This document shows positions 18,988-29,038 of a stretch of 64,000 nt of DNA, piece by piece. The translations under genes and the position numbers were made by a program. The notes under the pieces are model-generated. The model made no database searches. It was given only the letters and a program-made list of their open reading frames with translations, and was not told the DNA's origin. The first letter of the stretch is position 1. Each line of letters opens with the position of its first letter. The DNA is taken from the NCBI GenBank assembly GCA_023212645.1, contig JALBYC010000007.1, forward strand, positions 310,001 through 374,000. The letters are read 5' to 3'. The stretch is from Farysia itapuensis. Its lineage: Eukaryota; Basidiomycota; Ustilaginomycetes; Ustilaginales; Ustilaginaceae.

Positions 18988-21057
18988 ATGGCGGCCGCAA
19001 GAAGCTCGACGGGGAGAAGCTCGCTAGGCTCTGTGTCAGCAGTGAGCCGTAGTCGGGTCTGCAAAAAGCTCGTGCTCAGAGGCCAAGCAAGCTCTCAAGG
19101 CGCCTCTTACATTCTTTACCTCAAGCTAGACCTCACCTCGACCTATCCCGATGAAGCCGTCCCGCTAACTACCGAAACAGGCGTAGAGCTGCAAGAGGCA
19201 CACATCTTTCGTCTGGACTCATCTGGATCAGCTCCAGCTCTTTCGTCCACAGCTGTGGCGGCGGCCAAGAATCTCGGCACACCCCTCTCCCTCTCACACA
19301 GTGCAACTAGCCAGCGCAATCTTCCCACGATTTACACTCACAATGACGGCTCCATCCAGCTGGCAGCTTCAACGGAGGCCTCGATATACATGGTTGCGCT
19401 GCATGTACGCGTTGAGCTACTGTCACGGCCGCCGTACGGTCCTTTTGTAGTACGCTTACCAAAGCCTTTCTGTCTGAACAACTACCTACGTTTCACTGTG
19501 GACGAGTCCATCGTTGGATCCCACGGGATGCAACAGGTTGCTGTGGAAGTCGATCCGCCAGTACTGTCCGGTCGACGCAGCTCAGCCAGATCTTCCAGGG
19601 CTTCTGAAGTTGGCACGAGCGACGATGGCGACATGACGATCCTCGAGCCGCCTTCAGACGAATCTGACTCTGAAAATGACGGCGCAACCATACAGGGACC
19701 ATTCAAGTCGTGCGATGCTGTTGTGCTCCGCTTCGCGAGCGACCAAGCAGGAAACTATATGCTGGACAACAATTCTGGTCTCGTGCTGCCTTGCGCTCTG
19801 CGCGCAGAATCTGCAACGAGCACAATCGAATACAACCCTAACTGCGAGTTCGAGCATGGGTTGGTGCATGATGGCAGCAAGATCGCATTTCACGCCACTG
19901 TAGAGCTTACCAGGCCGTATTACGCAGGTCTGGAGCATGAAGTATTTCTTTATCTGCAACTCGATTCTGCCAACGCGTCTGTCAACTGGCTTCCGACCGC
20001 GGTGGATGCTTCGCACGGCATCGTCAGCTGGACCATGGGTGGTGTTGGCAAAAAGGACCAAGAGAGTCCAGTAGTACCTCTTCCAGGTCGAGCTGTTGAC
20101 AACTTAGTCTGGCCGGACCTAAGCCTCGGCGAATCAGTAGACGAAGAGGATTTGCTCAAAGTAGCACCCCTCAGTGGGCTCAACCAAGCTGGGCTAGATT
20201 TCTCCCTGGACATGGGCGCGCCCTCGGCCGGTCAGCAGAGTCGATTTGCTTTTTCTTCCCCTGCTGTGGGAAGCAAGGCCGAAGCGGCGAACCATTGTTC
20301 TCTCGTCACGCCCAACGTGCTGATTGTGGCGTTCAACCTGCTGCCTCTTGTGCAGTCAACCGAGCCTTTGACCATCAGCATCGCGGGTCATGCTGAATGC
20401 TCCCAGCTTGACAAGAGCAAATTTCCAGGTCTGCGCATCCCATGCGCGCAGATCGATCCACCCAGCCAGATCACGATACACGAAACCCTGCACCAACAGC
20501 CCAAGCAGCCGCCTGTCGACGAGAAAACGGCGACTCGAACAGATTCACTTGCAGAATCTCCACCGGTGAGTGAGGACATTTTGAGACAAGTTCTAGCAGC
20601 ACTTCAGTCGCGCGAGGTAGAAGGGAGGTCGACGTCGCCACCCTCCCGAAGCGGCATTGTCTTTCGGATCTCACACCTGCTGTGGACGCTGCTCCTGACC
20701 TACATGATGGTGTCACTCTTCAACGCCAGTCAAACGGCCAATCAGGCCCTACACCTTAAAATTGATCACCTCTCTCGCCTCTTGGAGCAGCAACTAGCTC
20801 AATCTTCAATTCATACCGCATCCATCGAACCTTCCATCTCCATAGCAGAAGATCGGCACCATCCCCTCACAACAAGCCGCACCGTCGATGATTACCTTGA
20901 CAATCTGCACATTAGGCCAGTTTTGACAAAATCGGACTTGCAGAGCAGCACTCCTTCCCATTCCCTTGTCGAGTCGTTCGCCTCGATAATGACACAGACG
21001 ATCGTTTTCCCACTTGCATTTCTCCGGCATTGGCTCTTTGTCATCTTCCATGTTTAG
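18988..21057 (+). CDS. Unknown protein with C-terminal membrane segments
   Basis: 689-aa intronless protein that I do not recognise. The N-terminal ~500 residues read as a folded, beta-rich soluble region (e.g. SYILYLKLDLTSTYPDEAVP, and SIYMVALHVRVELLSRPPYG) interrupted by a Ser/Asp-rich acidic stretch. A hydrophobic segment at ~558-578 (LLWTLLLTYMMVSLFNAS) and a second at the extreme C-terminus (~667-689, VFPLAFLRHWLFVIFHV) flank a predicted helical linker. Topology could be a hairpin or tail-anchor, leaving the bulk on one side of the membrane. The start is the ATG at 18988; the frame stays open further upstream but there overlaps the divergent mS45 gene. Confidence 0.75.
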   Translation: MAAARSSTGRSSLGSVSAVSRSRVCKKLVLRGQASSQGASYILYLKLDLTSTYPDEAVPLTTETGVELQEAHIFRLDSSGSAPALSSTAVAAAKNLGTPLSLSHSATSQRNLPTIYTHNDGSIQLAASTEASIYMVALHVRVELLSRPPYGPFVVRLPKPFCLNNYLRFTVDESIVGSHGMQQVAVEVDPPVLSGRRSSARSSRASEVGTSDDGDMTILEPPSDESDSENDGATIQGPFKSCDAVVLRFASDQAGNYMLDNNSGLVLPCALRAESATSTIEYNPNCEFEHGLVHDGSKIAFHATVELTRPYYAGLEHEVFLYLQLDSANASVNWLPTAVDASHGIVSWTMGGVGKKDQESPVVPLPGRAVDNLVWPDLSLGESVDEEDLLKVAPLSGLNQAGLDFSLDMGAPSAGQQSRFAFSSPAVGSKAEAANHCSLVTPNVLIVAFNLLPLVQSTEPLTISIAGHAECSQLDKSKFPGLRIPCAQIDPPSQITIHETLHQQPKQPPVDEKTATRTDSLAESPPVSEDILRQVLAALQSREVEGRSTSPPSRSGIVFRISHLLWTLLLTYMMVSLFNASQTANQALHLKIDHLSRLLEQQLAQSSIHTASIEPSISIAEDRHHPLTTSRTVDDYLDNLHIRPVLTKSDLQSSTPSHSLVESFASIMTQTIVFPLAFLRHWLFVIFHV

Positions 21058-21170
21058 ACCCTTACCTTCATACAGCATAGTCAGCATAGCATACAGTCAC
21101 ATTTAATAGCATCAAAGTAGCGACAGTCGCGGAAAGAAATCGAAAGGCAGGGGAATATCCGGGGGGGGGT

Positions 21171-21179
21171 AAGCAAGAA
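21171..21179. repeat. Homopolymeric G9 run
   Basis: Nine consecutive G in the short 3' intergenic region between convergent genes; a likely sequencing or indel hotspot. Confidence 0.8.
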
Positions 21180-21216
21180 CGGGTGGGCGGGAAAGCCGGA
21201 GAGGGTTCTGGATAGA

Positions 21217-22044
21217 TTAGTATTCTTCGTGCTTGTAGCCATCGTTTCGACGGCTGCCATAAGCGGCAGGTGCGGGGTTGCGTCGGTAGCGAGCAGGTTC
21301 TTCGCCCTTGGGAGGGCGTGTCATGCCAAAGAATTTGAGGACAATCGGGAGGGCAAAGTGAACGACAGTGACAAAGAAGGTGGTGGCGAGTGTGACCCAT
21401 GCAATTGCCGTCGTGATGCGGTAGGTGGTGTAATTGAGGTATCGATTTTGGGCCAAGTATGCATTGGCCTCTTCGATATTGTCGATGTTTGCCCAGACAC
21501 CGAGCGCTGCAAGAGACTGTGTTGTGGTGGTGGGCGTGTTGGAGGTCTGGCCATTGACAAATTGGTTGTACAAGGAGCGGAGGAAGATTTTCTGCGAGTC
21601 GGTGAATGGCTCTGAATAGTTTGGCCCGCGCGAGAAGGAGGGGTGTTTCTGCACAGCGTATGCGGTGTATGCGGACGCAATGCCCGTCAAGGCACCCGAA
21701 AGAGTGAGTTCAACGAGACCAACAAGAATGTAGCCAAACGTGCCCTTGCCCGTCCTCTCTCCGCGACGTTTTGGGAACTGAACACATGCGAGAAAAGCGG
21801 CCAGGTTGCCAAAGGCAAAGGTGATTGCTGCAACAATCATGGTCGCGATGACTACATTCTGCATTCCGTTGTCCTCGAGTCGAACGAGGTCATTGATGTT
21901 GGTGCGGTCACGGAGTGTTTTCCATCGAGCAAAGTCCCAGGCCGACAATCCGAGCAACGTGACTGAGAAAGCGACGACCGCAAGCTGGAGGGGGATTTCA
22001 AGCAACTGTGGCGCGACAGGCGCGCGAGAATGAGGCGGAGCCAT
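21217..22044 (-). CDS. Four-TM membrane protein of unknown function
   Basis: 275-aa protein with four hydrophobic spans: ~residues 14-35 (LQLAVVAFSVTLLGLSAWDF), ~60-85 (VVIATMIVAAITFAFGNLAA), ~105-127 (YILVGLVELTLSGALTGIAS) and ~210-240 (AIAWVTLATTFFVTVVHFAL). The segment between spans 3 and 4 carries Asn/Thr-rich sequence and a possible N-glycosylation site (NYT). The C-tail is basic with a terminal KHEEY. The arrangement resembles MARVEL-like fungal membrane proteins, but I see no diagnostic motif. The ATG at 22044 is favoured over an in-frame upstream start near 22152, because the sequence after it resembles a normal cytosolic N-terminus. Confidence 0.75.
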   Translation of the reverse strand: MAPPHSRAPVAPQLLEIPLQLAVVAFSVTLLGLSAWDFARWKTLRDRTNINDLVRLEDNGMQNVVIATMIVAAITFAFGNLAAFLACVQFPKRRGERTGKGTFGYILVGLVELTLSGALTGIASAYTAYAVQKHPSFSRGPNYSEPFTDSQKIFLRSLYNQFVNGQTSNTPTTTTQSLAALGVWANIDNIEEANAYLAQNRYLNYTTYRITTAIAWVTLATTFFVTVVHFALPIVLKFFGMTRPPKGEEPARYRRNPAPAAYGSRRNDGYKHEEY

Positions 22045-22338
22045 AGCGATAGGGGACAAGAGGATGGTGGTTGCCGTCCAAGCTTGGCTGCGGTTTACGG
22101 TTGCGGGGTATGGGAAAGTAGAAACCACTTTTCTGCAGAATGCGGATCGCAATTACATGCACAATTGCGCCCACTCAATTTAAATTGTAATTCTCCACTC
22201 TTAAGCGAGACGCGCACGTCTGTGAAAGAGTATCAGGCCATCGGTTGAGCATCGGGCCACCGATAGCTTTTAGATCTCAGACCCTGATTCTTGACCTTCC
22301 GAGCAACAGACACATGCCTTGCCAGACGTGGAACGGTG

Positions 22339-24090
22339 ATGGATCGATTCAGACAGATCGATGCCAGCACTTCGTCCATCGGTGCTGTTCTATTGCATGA
22401 TGAAGAAGTTGTCAGTCTGCAAGAAGGAATCGGACTGTATGACGGAAAGGACAAGACCTTGAACCAGAGCAGCGGCACCGTCTATCTCACCTCACACAGG
22501 CTGCTCTACATTGACGATGCTCAGCCTCATCGCTATTCGTGTAGCCTAGAGCTATCTCTGATCAAGCAGACCGAGTTCTACGCTGGCTTCTTGAAAAGTA
22601 GCCCCAAAATCACACTGACATTGGCTCCGTCAGACTCGCCTGATCTCTCGCCTACAACATCAAAAGATTGGCGCGTCACCGCCGCTACAGCTGAACCTGT
22701 CGCTCTCACAGCCAATTGGGTGTGCGCCATTTGTGGTTTCAGTAATACCGGCTCCGCTTCCTCATGCGAACTATGCGGAGTGACAAAGGAGCCATCACGA
22801 TCCAAAGACGACTCTAGTCGGCCATCACCCACCCCCCTCCTCGACGAATCGTCCACGTCCAAACCTTCGACAACATGTTCGATCTGCACGTTCCACAACC
22901 ACCCGTCCATGACGAGCTGCGAGATGTGTGGCGCCAGTCTTGGTCGTCACTTCAAGGAGGCAGAACCTCGTCGTTCTTCCGCGTCTGCGCCGATGACGCC
23001 TACGCGCAAGAGTCTCGACGCCGCCAGCATCGCGCCTACTCGCTCGTCAACGCCCGGTATTCCCACCAGCTCGGTCAAATTAAGTTTCCGCAAAGGTGGT
23101 GACAAGCCCTTCTACAGTCTGCTCAGATCGACGTTACGTGCAAAAGCATGGTCTGCTTCGACGAGCATCGCTCGCCTGCAGAACAGTCGCGACGCAAACA
23201 CACCAGATCTCGACGGAAGAGCTGCCGCTAATCGAAGAGTCGGCATTGACGGCATTCTATCCTCTGTAGACTCTGCCGCGAAGTTGCAAAACGATGATAT
23301 GCAGGGTGCGCTCAAGGACTTAGAGGCACTTATGGCGCGGGCCAAGCAGATGGTCGACTTTGCGGAAGCGCTCAACGCCAAGCTCACGAAACAAGAGCAG
23401 GCAGCTGCAGCGGCTCGTGCTACTGGCGATCCGGACGCTCCAACGCAGCCAGACCCGGAAGCCGCCACGCTCATTCGTTCGTCACTTGTTCAGCTCGGCC
23501 TTTCAGCCCCGGCGGTGACGGCAGATATGGCGCGTGATCAGCAAGAATATCATCGCGAGCTCGCGCGAGAATTGGCTGGACTTCTACTCGGCACCAATGG
23601 CATGATGGGATCAGGCGGCAAAGGAAAAGCAAGGGGGATCGTCGCGCTCGATGAAGTGTGGTGTGTCTGGAACCGCGTTCGAGGAGTCGCACTTGTACCA
23701 CCTCAAGCCCTACGCAGCGCTGCAGTCTACCTGCCCAACATAACCACACCCTCTGTCCGAATCAAAACGTTCAAGTCAGGACTCTCGGTTCTCCATACAC
23801 CCCAGTACAGCGACGATGCATTCGCCGCCCGCATTCTCCACTTCCTAGACACGCTCGAATGGGAACACAAAGTAAACCGCATCGAACTCGGACCACGCGA
23901 GACAGGCGACAATCTGTCGCCATGGGGATCAGGCGCTTCTGCTATTGAAATCGCAGAGCAGGAAAACGTACCCATCCTCCTCGTTAACGAGATGATGGAG
24001 ATGCTCGAGACCACTACCGCCATGGTCGTTCGCGACGAGGCAGGAAGCAACGGCACACGATGGTTTGTCAACCACTTTGCTCGGATCTAG
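22339..24090 (+). CDS. VPS36: ESCRT-II subunit Vps36
   Basis: 583-aa Vps36. The N-terminal GLUE (split PH) domain starts at once (GAVLLHDEEVVSLQEGIGLY) and is interrupted by two Npl4-type zinc fingers, NZF1 at ~127-148 (WVCAICGFSNTGSASSCELC) and NZF2 at ~178-199 (TCSICTFHNHPSMTSCEMC). In budding yeast these bind ubiquitin and Vps28. The GLUE fold resumes after them (SVKLSFRKGGDKPFYSLL). An Ala/Gln-rich helical linker leads to the EAP30 winged-helix half (~390-583). With Vps22 and Vps25 it sorts ubiquitinated cargo at endosomes. Having two NZFs matches the budding-yeast type. The start is the first ATG; upstream frame has only non-ATG codons. Confidence 0.95.
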   Translation: MDRFRQIDASTSSIGAVLLHDEEVVSLQEGIGLYDGKDKTLNQSSGTVYLTSHRLLYIDDAQPHRYSCSLELSLIKQTEFYAGFLKSSPKITLTLAPSDSPDLSPTTSKDWRVTAATAEPVALTANWVCAICGFSNTGSASSCELCGVTKEPSRSKDDSSRPSPTPLLDESSTSKPSTTCSICTFHNHPSMTSCEMCGASLGRHFKEAEPRRSSASAPMTPTRKSLDAASIAPTRSSTPGIPTSSVKLSFRKGGDKPFYSLLRSTLRAKAWSASTSIARLQNSRDANTPDLDGRAAANRRVGIDGILSSVDSAAKLQNDDMQGALKDLEALMARAKQMVDFAEALNAKLTKQEQAAAAARATGDPDAPTQPDPEAATLIRSSLVQLGLSAPAVTADMARDQQEYHRELARELAGLLLGTNGMMGSGGKGKARGIVALDEVWCVWNRVRGVALVPPQALRSAAVYLPNITTPSVRIKTFKSGLSVLHTPQYSDDAFAARILHFLDTLEWEHKVNRIELGPRETGDNLSPWGSGASAIEIAEQENVPILLVNEMMEMLETTTAMVVRDEAGSNGTRWFVNHFARI

Positions 24091-25468
24091 AAAGAGACGT
24101 TTGATGTGTTGTTCGTAACCTGGTGCCTTACAAGCAACAGCCGGTAACATGTAAATGGTCCATCTTCTGTGATCACACTACAAGGAAGCGGTACGCCGTG
24201 GACTTCAATCTCTTCGCCGTAACATCCTTTTGCGTTTGACTCGAGAGCAACAGCAATATCAACCTTATCAGTAGATGCAACCTAGATCCCAGGGCAGAGG
24301 GCAACAAGGCTATGCAAACTAAGCTAAAAGAAAACGTTAATCCAATCGTGCCAAGTACGGGTACCGAGCTTGGTTGCTCAAGGTCTAATAAGATGAAGGA
24401 CGTGCCGGCAAAAACGGCGTTGAGTGTCTATGCTCAGTACAGCTGTGGCTCCCACACTAGAAGAAGTTGTGCGCGTAGAGATGAGGCTGACGAGGTCAAA
24501 TGTGAACAAGTGTCACCACGTCACCCGGCATTACCACCACACAGGGTCAGCTGAGGATAGCCACCATTGGCTTACCCATGCAGGCAAGAAAGACGTCCAC
24601 TGATGTATTCCGTGAGTAAAGCAATGTGCCAGCAAAGCGTGGGGAGATGCCAATGCTGCGGCAGGACATCCTGTGCTAAGCTCTGGCAACGGATAGCGAC
24701 GTGCATAGCCGATGCAAAAGGCACACGATCATTGCATTTTCCAGATGCAGCTGATGTGCGTTTGCGATTGTGGCTAGCTTGACGGGCGCCTGGTTGCTAG
24801 GGTAGGGTGGACAGTCTCATTTGCTCCCGCAATCTGTCCACGCCCGCCGTGCGGGGCGCGATGAAATTCAAGTGGCGGGCTCAAGGGATGCGCGATCGTG
24901 AGCGTGTGTCTTTTTGTTCTCTTTTCTTCTCTCGTTGCACCTTATCTCGAGAGAATCAGATGTTCTTACACGTGCTAATGTCTTGCAACCATGTTCCCGA
25001 CCAATTCCGTGGTCCAAAGTCGCTCCATTCTTGTCTATGCATCTGCGCCTTTCTGCACAATTCAAGCTCGGCCCGAATCGCAGAGTCAGAGTCACACTCC
25101 TGACTTATGCACGGCAATGAAATCGGTCGATGGTAGAGCGGACCGGTAACCAAACGGGCCGAGTCTGCCATAGTAGGTGGGCCTCAAGCGAAGATGCAGC
25201 ATGGCTGGCGTGTGAGCGGGGCACAAACGTGAAGGACAGGGCCGGCTCGCCTCCGCTGACCGCACAGTGCATCGTGTGTGGAGCACAAACAACGCTCCAC
25301 CGATGGGTTGCAGCAGACCCTGCTTCCAGGTGTATATAATCTTCCCCCGCAAGCGGAGCATTCATCACCCTCCCAGCTTCTTGCGAAACGTTTTTATCGC
25401 ACCGCGTACATCGCTTCTGGGGACCTCTGCAATTGCTACGACAAGAAGTACTTAAATCCACAATTACC
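24091..25468. other. Gene-poor intergenic region upstream of a small secreted peptide gene
   Basis: About 1.4 kb, one of the longest stretches without a supported gene. Short open frames here have no recognisable content. It holds a CACGTG at 24969-24974 and, near its right end, a TATATAA. I searched by eye for tRNA A/B boxes, rRNA and transposon remnants and saw none. Confidence 0.6.
25333..25340 (+). promoter_or_regulatory. TATA box of the small secreted peptide gene
   Basis: TATATAAT lies ~130 nt upstream of the ATG at 25469, a spacing compatible with a ~100-nt leader. Confidence 0.6.
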
Positions 25469-25693
25469 ATGCAAGGATCTTTTATTGCATTCCTGGCAGC
25501 GATCTCGGCGGTGCTCGTCGTGGCCGCACCGATCCCTACGCCCTTCGAAGATATCTATCCCGGCCAAATCCCTGACCCAGGTCTGATGCAGAACCCGGCG
25601 TACGACTCGAGCCAGACCCTGCCGACTACCCTGGCTTCATCGTGGAACCCAAATGACACGTCACCGTTAAACCCAGAGAGTGAATCGTTCTAA
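25469..25693 (+). CDS. Small secreted peptide precursor, unrecognised
   Basis: 74-aa single-exon gene. The first ~20 residues (MQGSFIAFLAAISAVLVVAA) form a clear signal peptide with an Ala-x-Ala-type cleavage context before PIPTPFEDI. The mature ~54 residues are acidic, rich in Pro, Asn, Ser and Thr, with no cysteine, no C-terminal CaaX motif (so not a classic smut lipopeptide pheromone) and no obvious dibasic processing site. The strong TATA box and long private upstream region suggest a regulated gene. Function is unknown; secreted effector-like or cell-wall-related roles are possible but unproven. Confidence 0.65.
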   Translation: MQGSFIAFLAAISAVLVVAAPIPTPFEDIYPGQIPDPGLMQNPAYDSSQTLPTTLASSWNPNDTSPLNPESESF

Positions 25694-25787
25694 CTCACTG
25701 CGAAGCCGACCTGCGGGACAGGCTGGTGCGCTCCAATACCCATCTCTCCCCTCGAAAGAGTTCCGAATTAATCTGCTTTATCCTTAA

Positions 25788-27500
25788 TCACGGTTGTCCG
25801 TCGTAGACGAGTTCTCCCTTGAGCCATGTTTGCAACACTTTGGTCTTGAGCAATGTTTGTTCCCCGTCTCCGCTTTCCGTTTGATGCTTGAAGAGATCCG
25901 TATCGATGACTACAAAGTCGGCACTTTTACCCGTTTCCAAGGTTCCCGTCCATGATTCGGCTCTGCAGCTGTATGCAGCGCCATAGCTGGCAGCAGCGAG
26001 CGCGGTAGCTAGGGGCAATGCGAATTGCGGCGTAGTCCGGTCTTGCGAATCTGGACTTCTAGCAGATCTTCGCGTGACTGCATTGTATAGATTTGGCAGC
26101 ACCCAGTGAAGCGCGGTGGGAGCATCTGAACCGAGTGCGATCGGGGCCCCACATTCCATGAATTCACGGTAGGCAAACGCACGAGCACAGCGGCCTTGAT
26201 TGAAGGGATCGCCAAGCATCCTGCACCATCCTCGCAGAATGCTGGGGTCTGAATGAACGGGCTGAATGCTCGCAATTATACCCAGTTTACCCAGCTTCTC
26301 AACATCTTTGGGATCGGTGAGTTCCAAATGCTCAATGCGATGACGACGAGACCGTATTGATGTGCTCCGATCGGTGTTGGACTCTCCGAGTGTCGCGATG
26401 GCTTCAACAGCGTTGTGAACGGCTTGATCGCCAATAGCGTGCAGGGCCAGCTGCAGACCAACGGAATCCGCATAGTGTACGACGGGAAGCAGGGCTTCGT
26501 AGGGCCAGATTGGTTCTGCATTGGTACCGTTATAGTAGGGCGTTTTAAGAGCGGCTGTACAGCCATCAATTACACCGTCACAGACCAGTTTGACCCCGAC
26601 TACTCTGAACCATTCGTCGTTGTGTATTTTGCTGAGGGCCAACGCGTGACGGACCTGGGCTAAATTCTCCTCGTCTGACTTTTCGGGACGGATAAGCCAG
26701 TGTGCTGCGACCCTCACGGGCAGGCGTCCTTTGAGTGTTTCTTTGACGCGCAGAATGCAGGCTAGAGCCAGCTCATCGAGAGCCATTTCGACCACGCCAG
26801 TATAGCCGCTCGCGAGATAGGAATTGCAAGCGCGGAGAAATTGCATCTCTTGTTCTTGATGCGTTGCTAGGTTGGCCAATGCGGGCCACACAATTGTGAT
26901 GTTTGCCATTTCTGACAACAGACCTGTAGCCTTTCCGGTGGCTGGATCGCGAAGGATCTCGCCACCCTCTGGATTCGGGGTTGCGTCAGTTATGCCGAGT
27001 TCAGCTAGAGCAGCTGTATTGCACCAGTGAGAATGCAAGTCCTTAGCTTCGATATAGACTGGCTTTTCTGGAACGACCTCATCAATCCAGGATGCGAGAG
27101 CAACACCATCAGTCATATCCTGTAGCCACCCGGAAGCAAGTAACCTAGGAGCCGTGGGACAGGCATTGGCTGCCCCTTTGATGGCCCGCTGTATGTCTGA
27201 AAGATCTTTGCACGGTGTCAGATCAACTTTGTCGAGCGATTGGCCGAACATAAGCATGTGCGAGTGACCGTCGATAAAGCCAGGCACAACAAGCTTTCCT
27301 TGAAGGTCTACCACCTCTGCCTCGTTAGCCAAATCATTCGGAATAGATCCGATCGTGCCGACGTACGCCAGAAGACCGTCTTGAACAAGCATACATTCTG
27401 CAAATCTGTCCTTTATGTCAGAGCCCTTGAGTGCTTCTGGCTTCAGCTCCGAAGGCTGAGCAGTGAAGAGCAAGCCATTACGAAACAACGTGGCCACCAT
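25788..27500 (-). CDS. Metal-dependent amidohydrolase, amidohydrolase 3 family
   Basis: 570-aa intronless hydrolase of the YtcJ/N-substituted formamide deformylase-like group. The metal-binding HxH lies at residues 79-81 (GFIDGHSHMLMFGQSL). Further hallmarks are DGVIDGCTAAL, LALHAIGDQAVH (~350), HRIEHLE (~390) and GSDAPTALHWVLPN (~456). These enzymes deacylate amides or cleave related C-N bonds; the substrate cannot be told from sequence. No signal peptide is evident, so it is probably cytosolic. Its stop is only ~90 bp from the secreted-peptide stop, so the two genes converge. Confidence 0.88.
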   Translation of the reverse strand: MVATLFRNGLLFTAQPSELKPEALKGSDIKDRFAECMLVQDGLLAYVGTIGSIPNDLANEAEVVDLQGKLVVPGFIDGHSHMLMFGQSLDKVDLTPCKDLSDIQRAIKGAANACPTAPRLLASGWLQDMTDGVALASWIDEVVPEKPVYIEAKDLHSHWCNTAALAELGITDATPNPEGGEILRDPATGKATGLLSEMANITIVWPALANLATHQEQEMQFLRACNSYLASGYTGVVEMALDELALACILRVKETLKGRLPVRVAAHWLIRPEKSDEENLAQVRHALALSKIHNDEWFRVVGVKLVCDGVIDGCTAALKTPYYNGTNAEPIWPYEALLPVVHYADSVGLQLALHAIGDQAVHNAVEAIATLGESNTDRSTSIRSRRHRIEHLELTDPKDVEKLGKLGIIASIQPVHSDPSILRGWCRMLGDPFNQGRCARAFAYREFMECGAPIALGSDAPTALHWVLPNLYNAVTRRSARSPDSQDRTTPQFALPLATALAAASYGAAYSCRAESWTGTLETGKSADFVVIDTDLFKHQTESGDGEQTLLKTKVLQTWLKGELVYDGQP

Positions 27501-27757
27501 CTCGGCGTTGGTCGTTGAGAATCATTCGGCTGTCAAGATAGTGCCGAACTAGATCACTAGAGACCGGTAGATTCCCGCCCTAACACAAGGGTGCCGAAAT
27601 TGTGATTTCTTCAGTCACAGTCACAGTTCGACAGTTCGGCGCCCAAACTGCTTTGGCTCAGTCAGGTGCACAGCCGTTTTAGGTATTCGGCGGGCAACCT
27701 TGTCGATAGCAACGTGTCCCGCTTCTTCCACCTCGTTTGGTCCTAGCCCTTGTCATC

Positions 27758-28825
27758 ATGGCGCAAACTCATCAACAGATGCCGCAGCTCGACTATCTAC
27801 CATCCTACAACCAGACGCGACCCCCGCCATCGGGTGCGCCACCGGCCTACGCCAATGTCATCCGAAAGGTGTACAGCAGATCGATGCGACCGGTGGTCAT
27901 GGTCACGTCTTTCTTCACTTTCCTCTACGTCCTCTTGGTTGCCATTTCCAACTTCAAAAAAGTCGACGACGAGGGCAACACAGCGGCGATGAAATTGTTT
28001 GATATTCTTATCGGAGCCCTGCTTCTCGCAGTAGCCGTGGTAGAGGTTGTCGGCTTTGTGGGCGCTTTGAGATCCAACCTCAAGCTCGCTACAATTTACT
28101 CAAAGCTCACCGTGCCTGGACTGGCCATTGTCATTGCAGCAGAGATACTGGGCGTGATAGGTCACTACAAGTTCAAGACCACCATCATCAATAAGTGCGT
28201 CGCCGACAACACAGGCACCGTAGCCTCTTCTGGTGGTATCTTTGGTTTTGGCAGCAGCAATGGCAATAGCGTCATGTCAGAAGCCGATGCGCAGTCTTAC
28301 TGCAACTCTCAGTGGAAGTACGATTCAAACTGGGAAATCGTCTGGCTAGTCATCACTCTGCTAGTTGGCATACCTTTTGTCCTCTTCAGCTTCGCCTTTG
28401 TCCGCGAGCTGCGCGATCCATCACGAGTCACAGAGTCATCGGGTAGCTGGTTCCGACGTAGGAATCAGGCTCCCAGTGCGCAATTCGGTCACCAGGGCCC
28501 GTATGATCCTCAGGCCCAAGCCTATCCGATGAACGTGTACCCGCCTGCCCCGTACGGAGCATACGCTCCCCCTCCTGGACCGCCGCCTCAGCAGCAGCCA
28601 GACTACCCTCGCGATTTGCCAAAGTACGATCGAGGTACCATGGATGACGATTTTGATGACCGCAAGAGTCCCATCAGTCCTGTGGGTTACAATTACGGGG
28701 AGGGTCTAGGAAGAGCGTCGAGCAGCAGAGACCGCAATGGACACGAAGACGAAGAGAACAGCAAGAGCAAAACCGGTGCCAACCCGTTCCGACATGACGA
28801 TGACGACGATGCGCCCCGTATCTGA
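27758..28825 (+). CDS. Four-TM membrane protein with Pro-rich cytosolic tail
   Basis: 355-aa protein, family not recognised. The four spans lie near residues 42-62 (VVMVTSFFTFLYVLLVAIS), 78-103 (LFDILIGALLLAVAVVEVVG), 112-132 (LTVPGLAIVIAAEILGVIG) and 185-207 (IVWLVITLLVGIPFVLFSFA). The loop between spans 3 and 4 is the largest and has two Cys (NKC.. and SYCNSQW), a tetraspanin-like geometry but without the CCG motif. The C-terminal ~145 residues are Pro/Tyr/Gln-rich then acidic and basic, resembling tails of fungal cortical or secretory-pathway membrane proteins. The start is the first true ATG. Confidence 0.75.
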   Translation: MAQTHQQMPQLDYLPSYNQTRPPPSGAPPAYANVIRKVYSRSMRPVVMVTSFFTFLYVLLVAISNFKKVDDEGNTAAMKLFDILIGALLLAVAVVEVVGFVGALRSNLKLATIYSKLTVPGLAIVIAAEILGVIGHYKFKTTIINKCVADNTGTVASSGGIFGFGSSNGNSVMSEADAQSYCNSQWKYDSNWEIVWLVITLLVGIPFVLFSFAFVRELRDPSRVTESSGSWFRRRNQAPSAQFGHQGPYDPQAQAYPMNVYPPAPYGAYAPPPGPPPQQQPDYPRDLPKYDRGTMDDDFDDRKSPISPVGYNYGEGLGRASSSRDRNGHEDEENSKSKTGANPFRHDDDDDAPRI

Positions 28826-29038
28826 TGCGCTGTCTCAGACCATACCCTACATCGTTTCTTACCCGTTTTCGCTTCCATTTGCTTTAAATTTTCCTTTGTA
28901 CGCCAGACATGGACTTGAACTTTGCTGAACTTTGTCGTACATGGTGTGAGGTGTGTGCAAGGGTCTGACGTAAAAAACGGAATTGTGGAGTCAGAGCTTA
29001 TTTGCTGAAATTTCGTCCAGTGGTCTGCTGCTACTTGC

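Noticed and set aside
24312..24782. Two short open frames (80 and 71 codons) in the gene-poor region
   Set aside because: No signal peptide, no domain and no promoter feature close by.
25105..25170. Possible tRNA-like stretch (GGTCGATGGTAGAGCGG)
   Set aside because: Resembles an A-box fragment but there is no B box (GGTTCGA-type) or foldable acceptor stem around it.
28800..28826. Simple GAT/GAC repeat at the end of the four-TM gene as a minisatellite
   Set aside because: Short run encoding an Asp stretch in the protein tail; not a separate repeat element.
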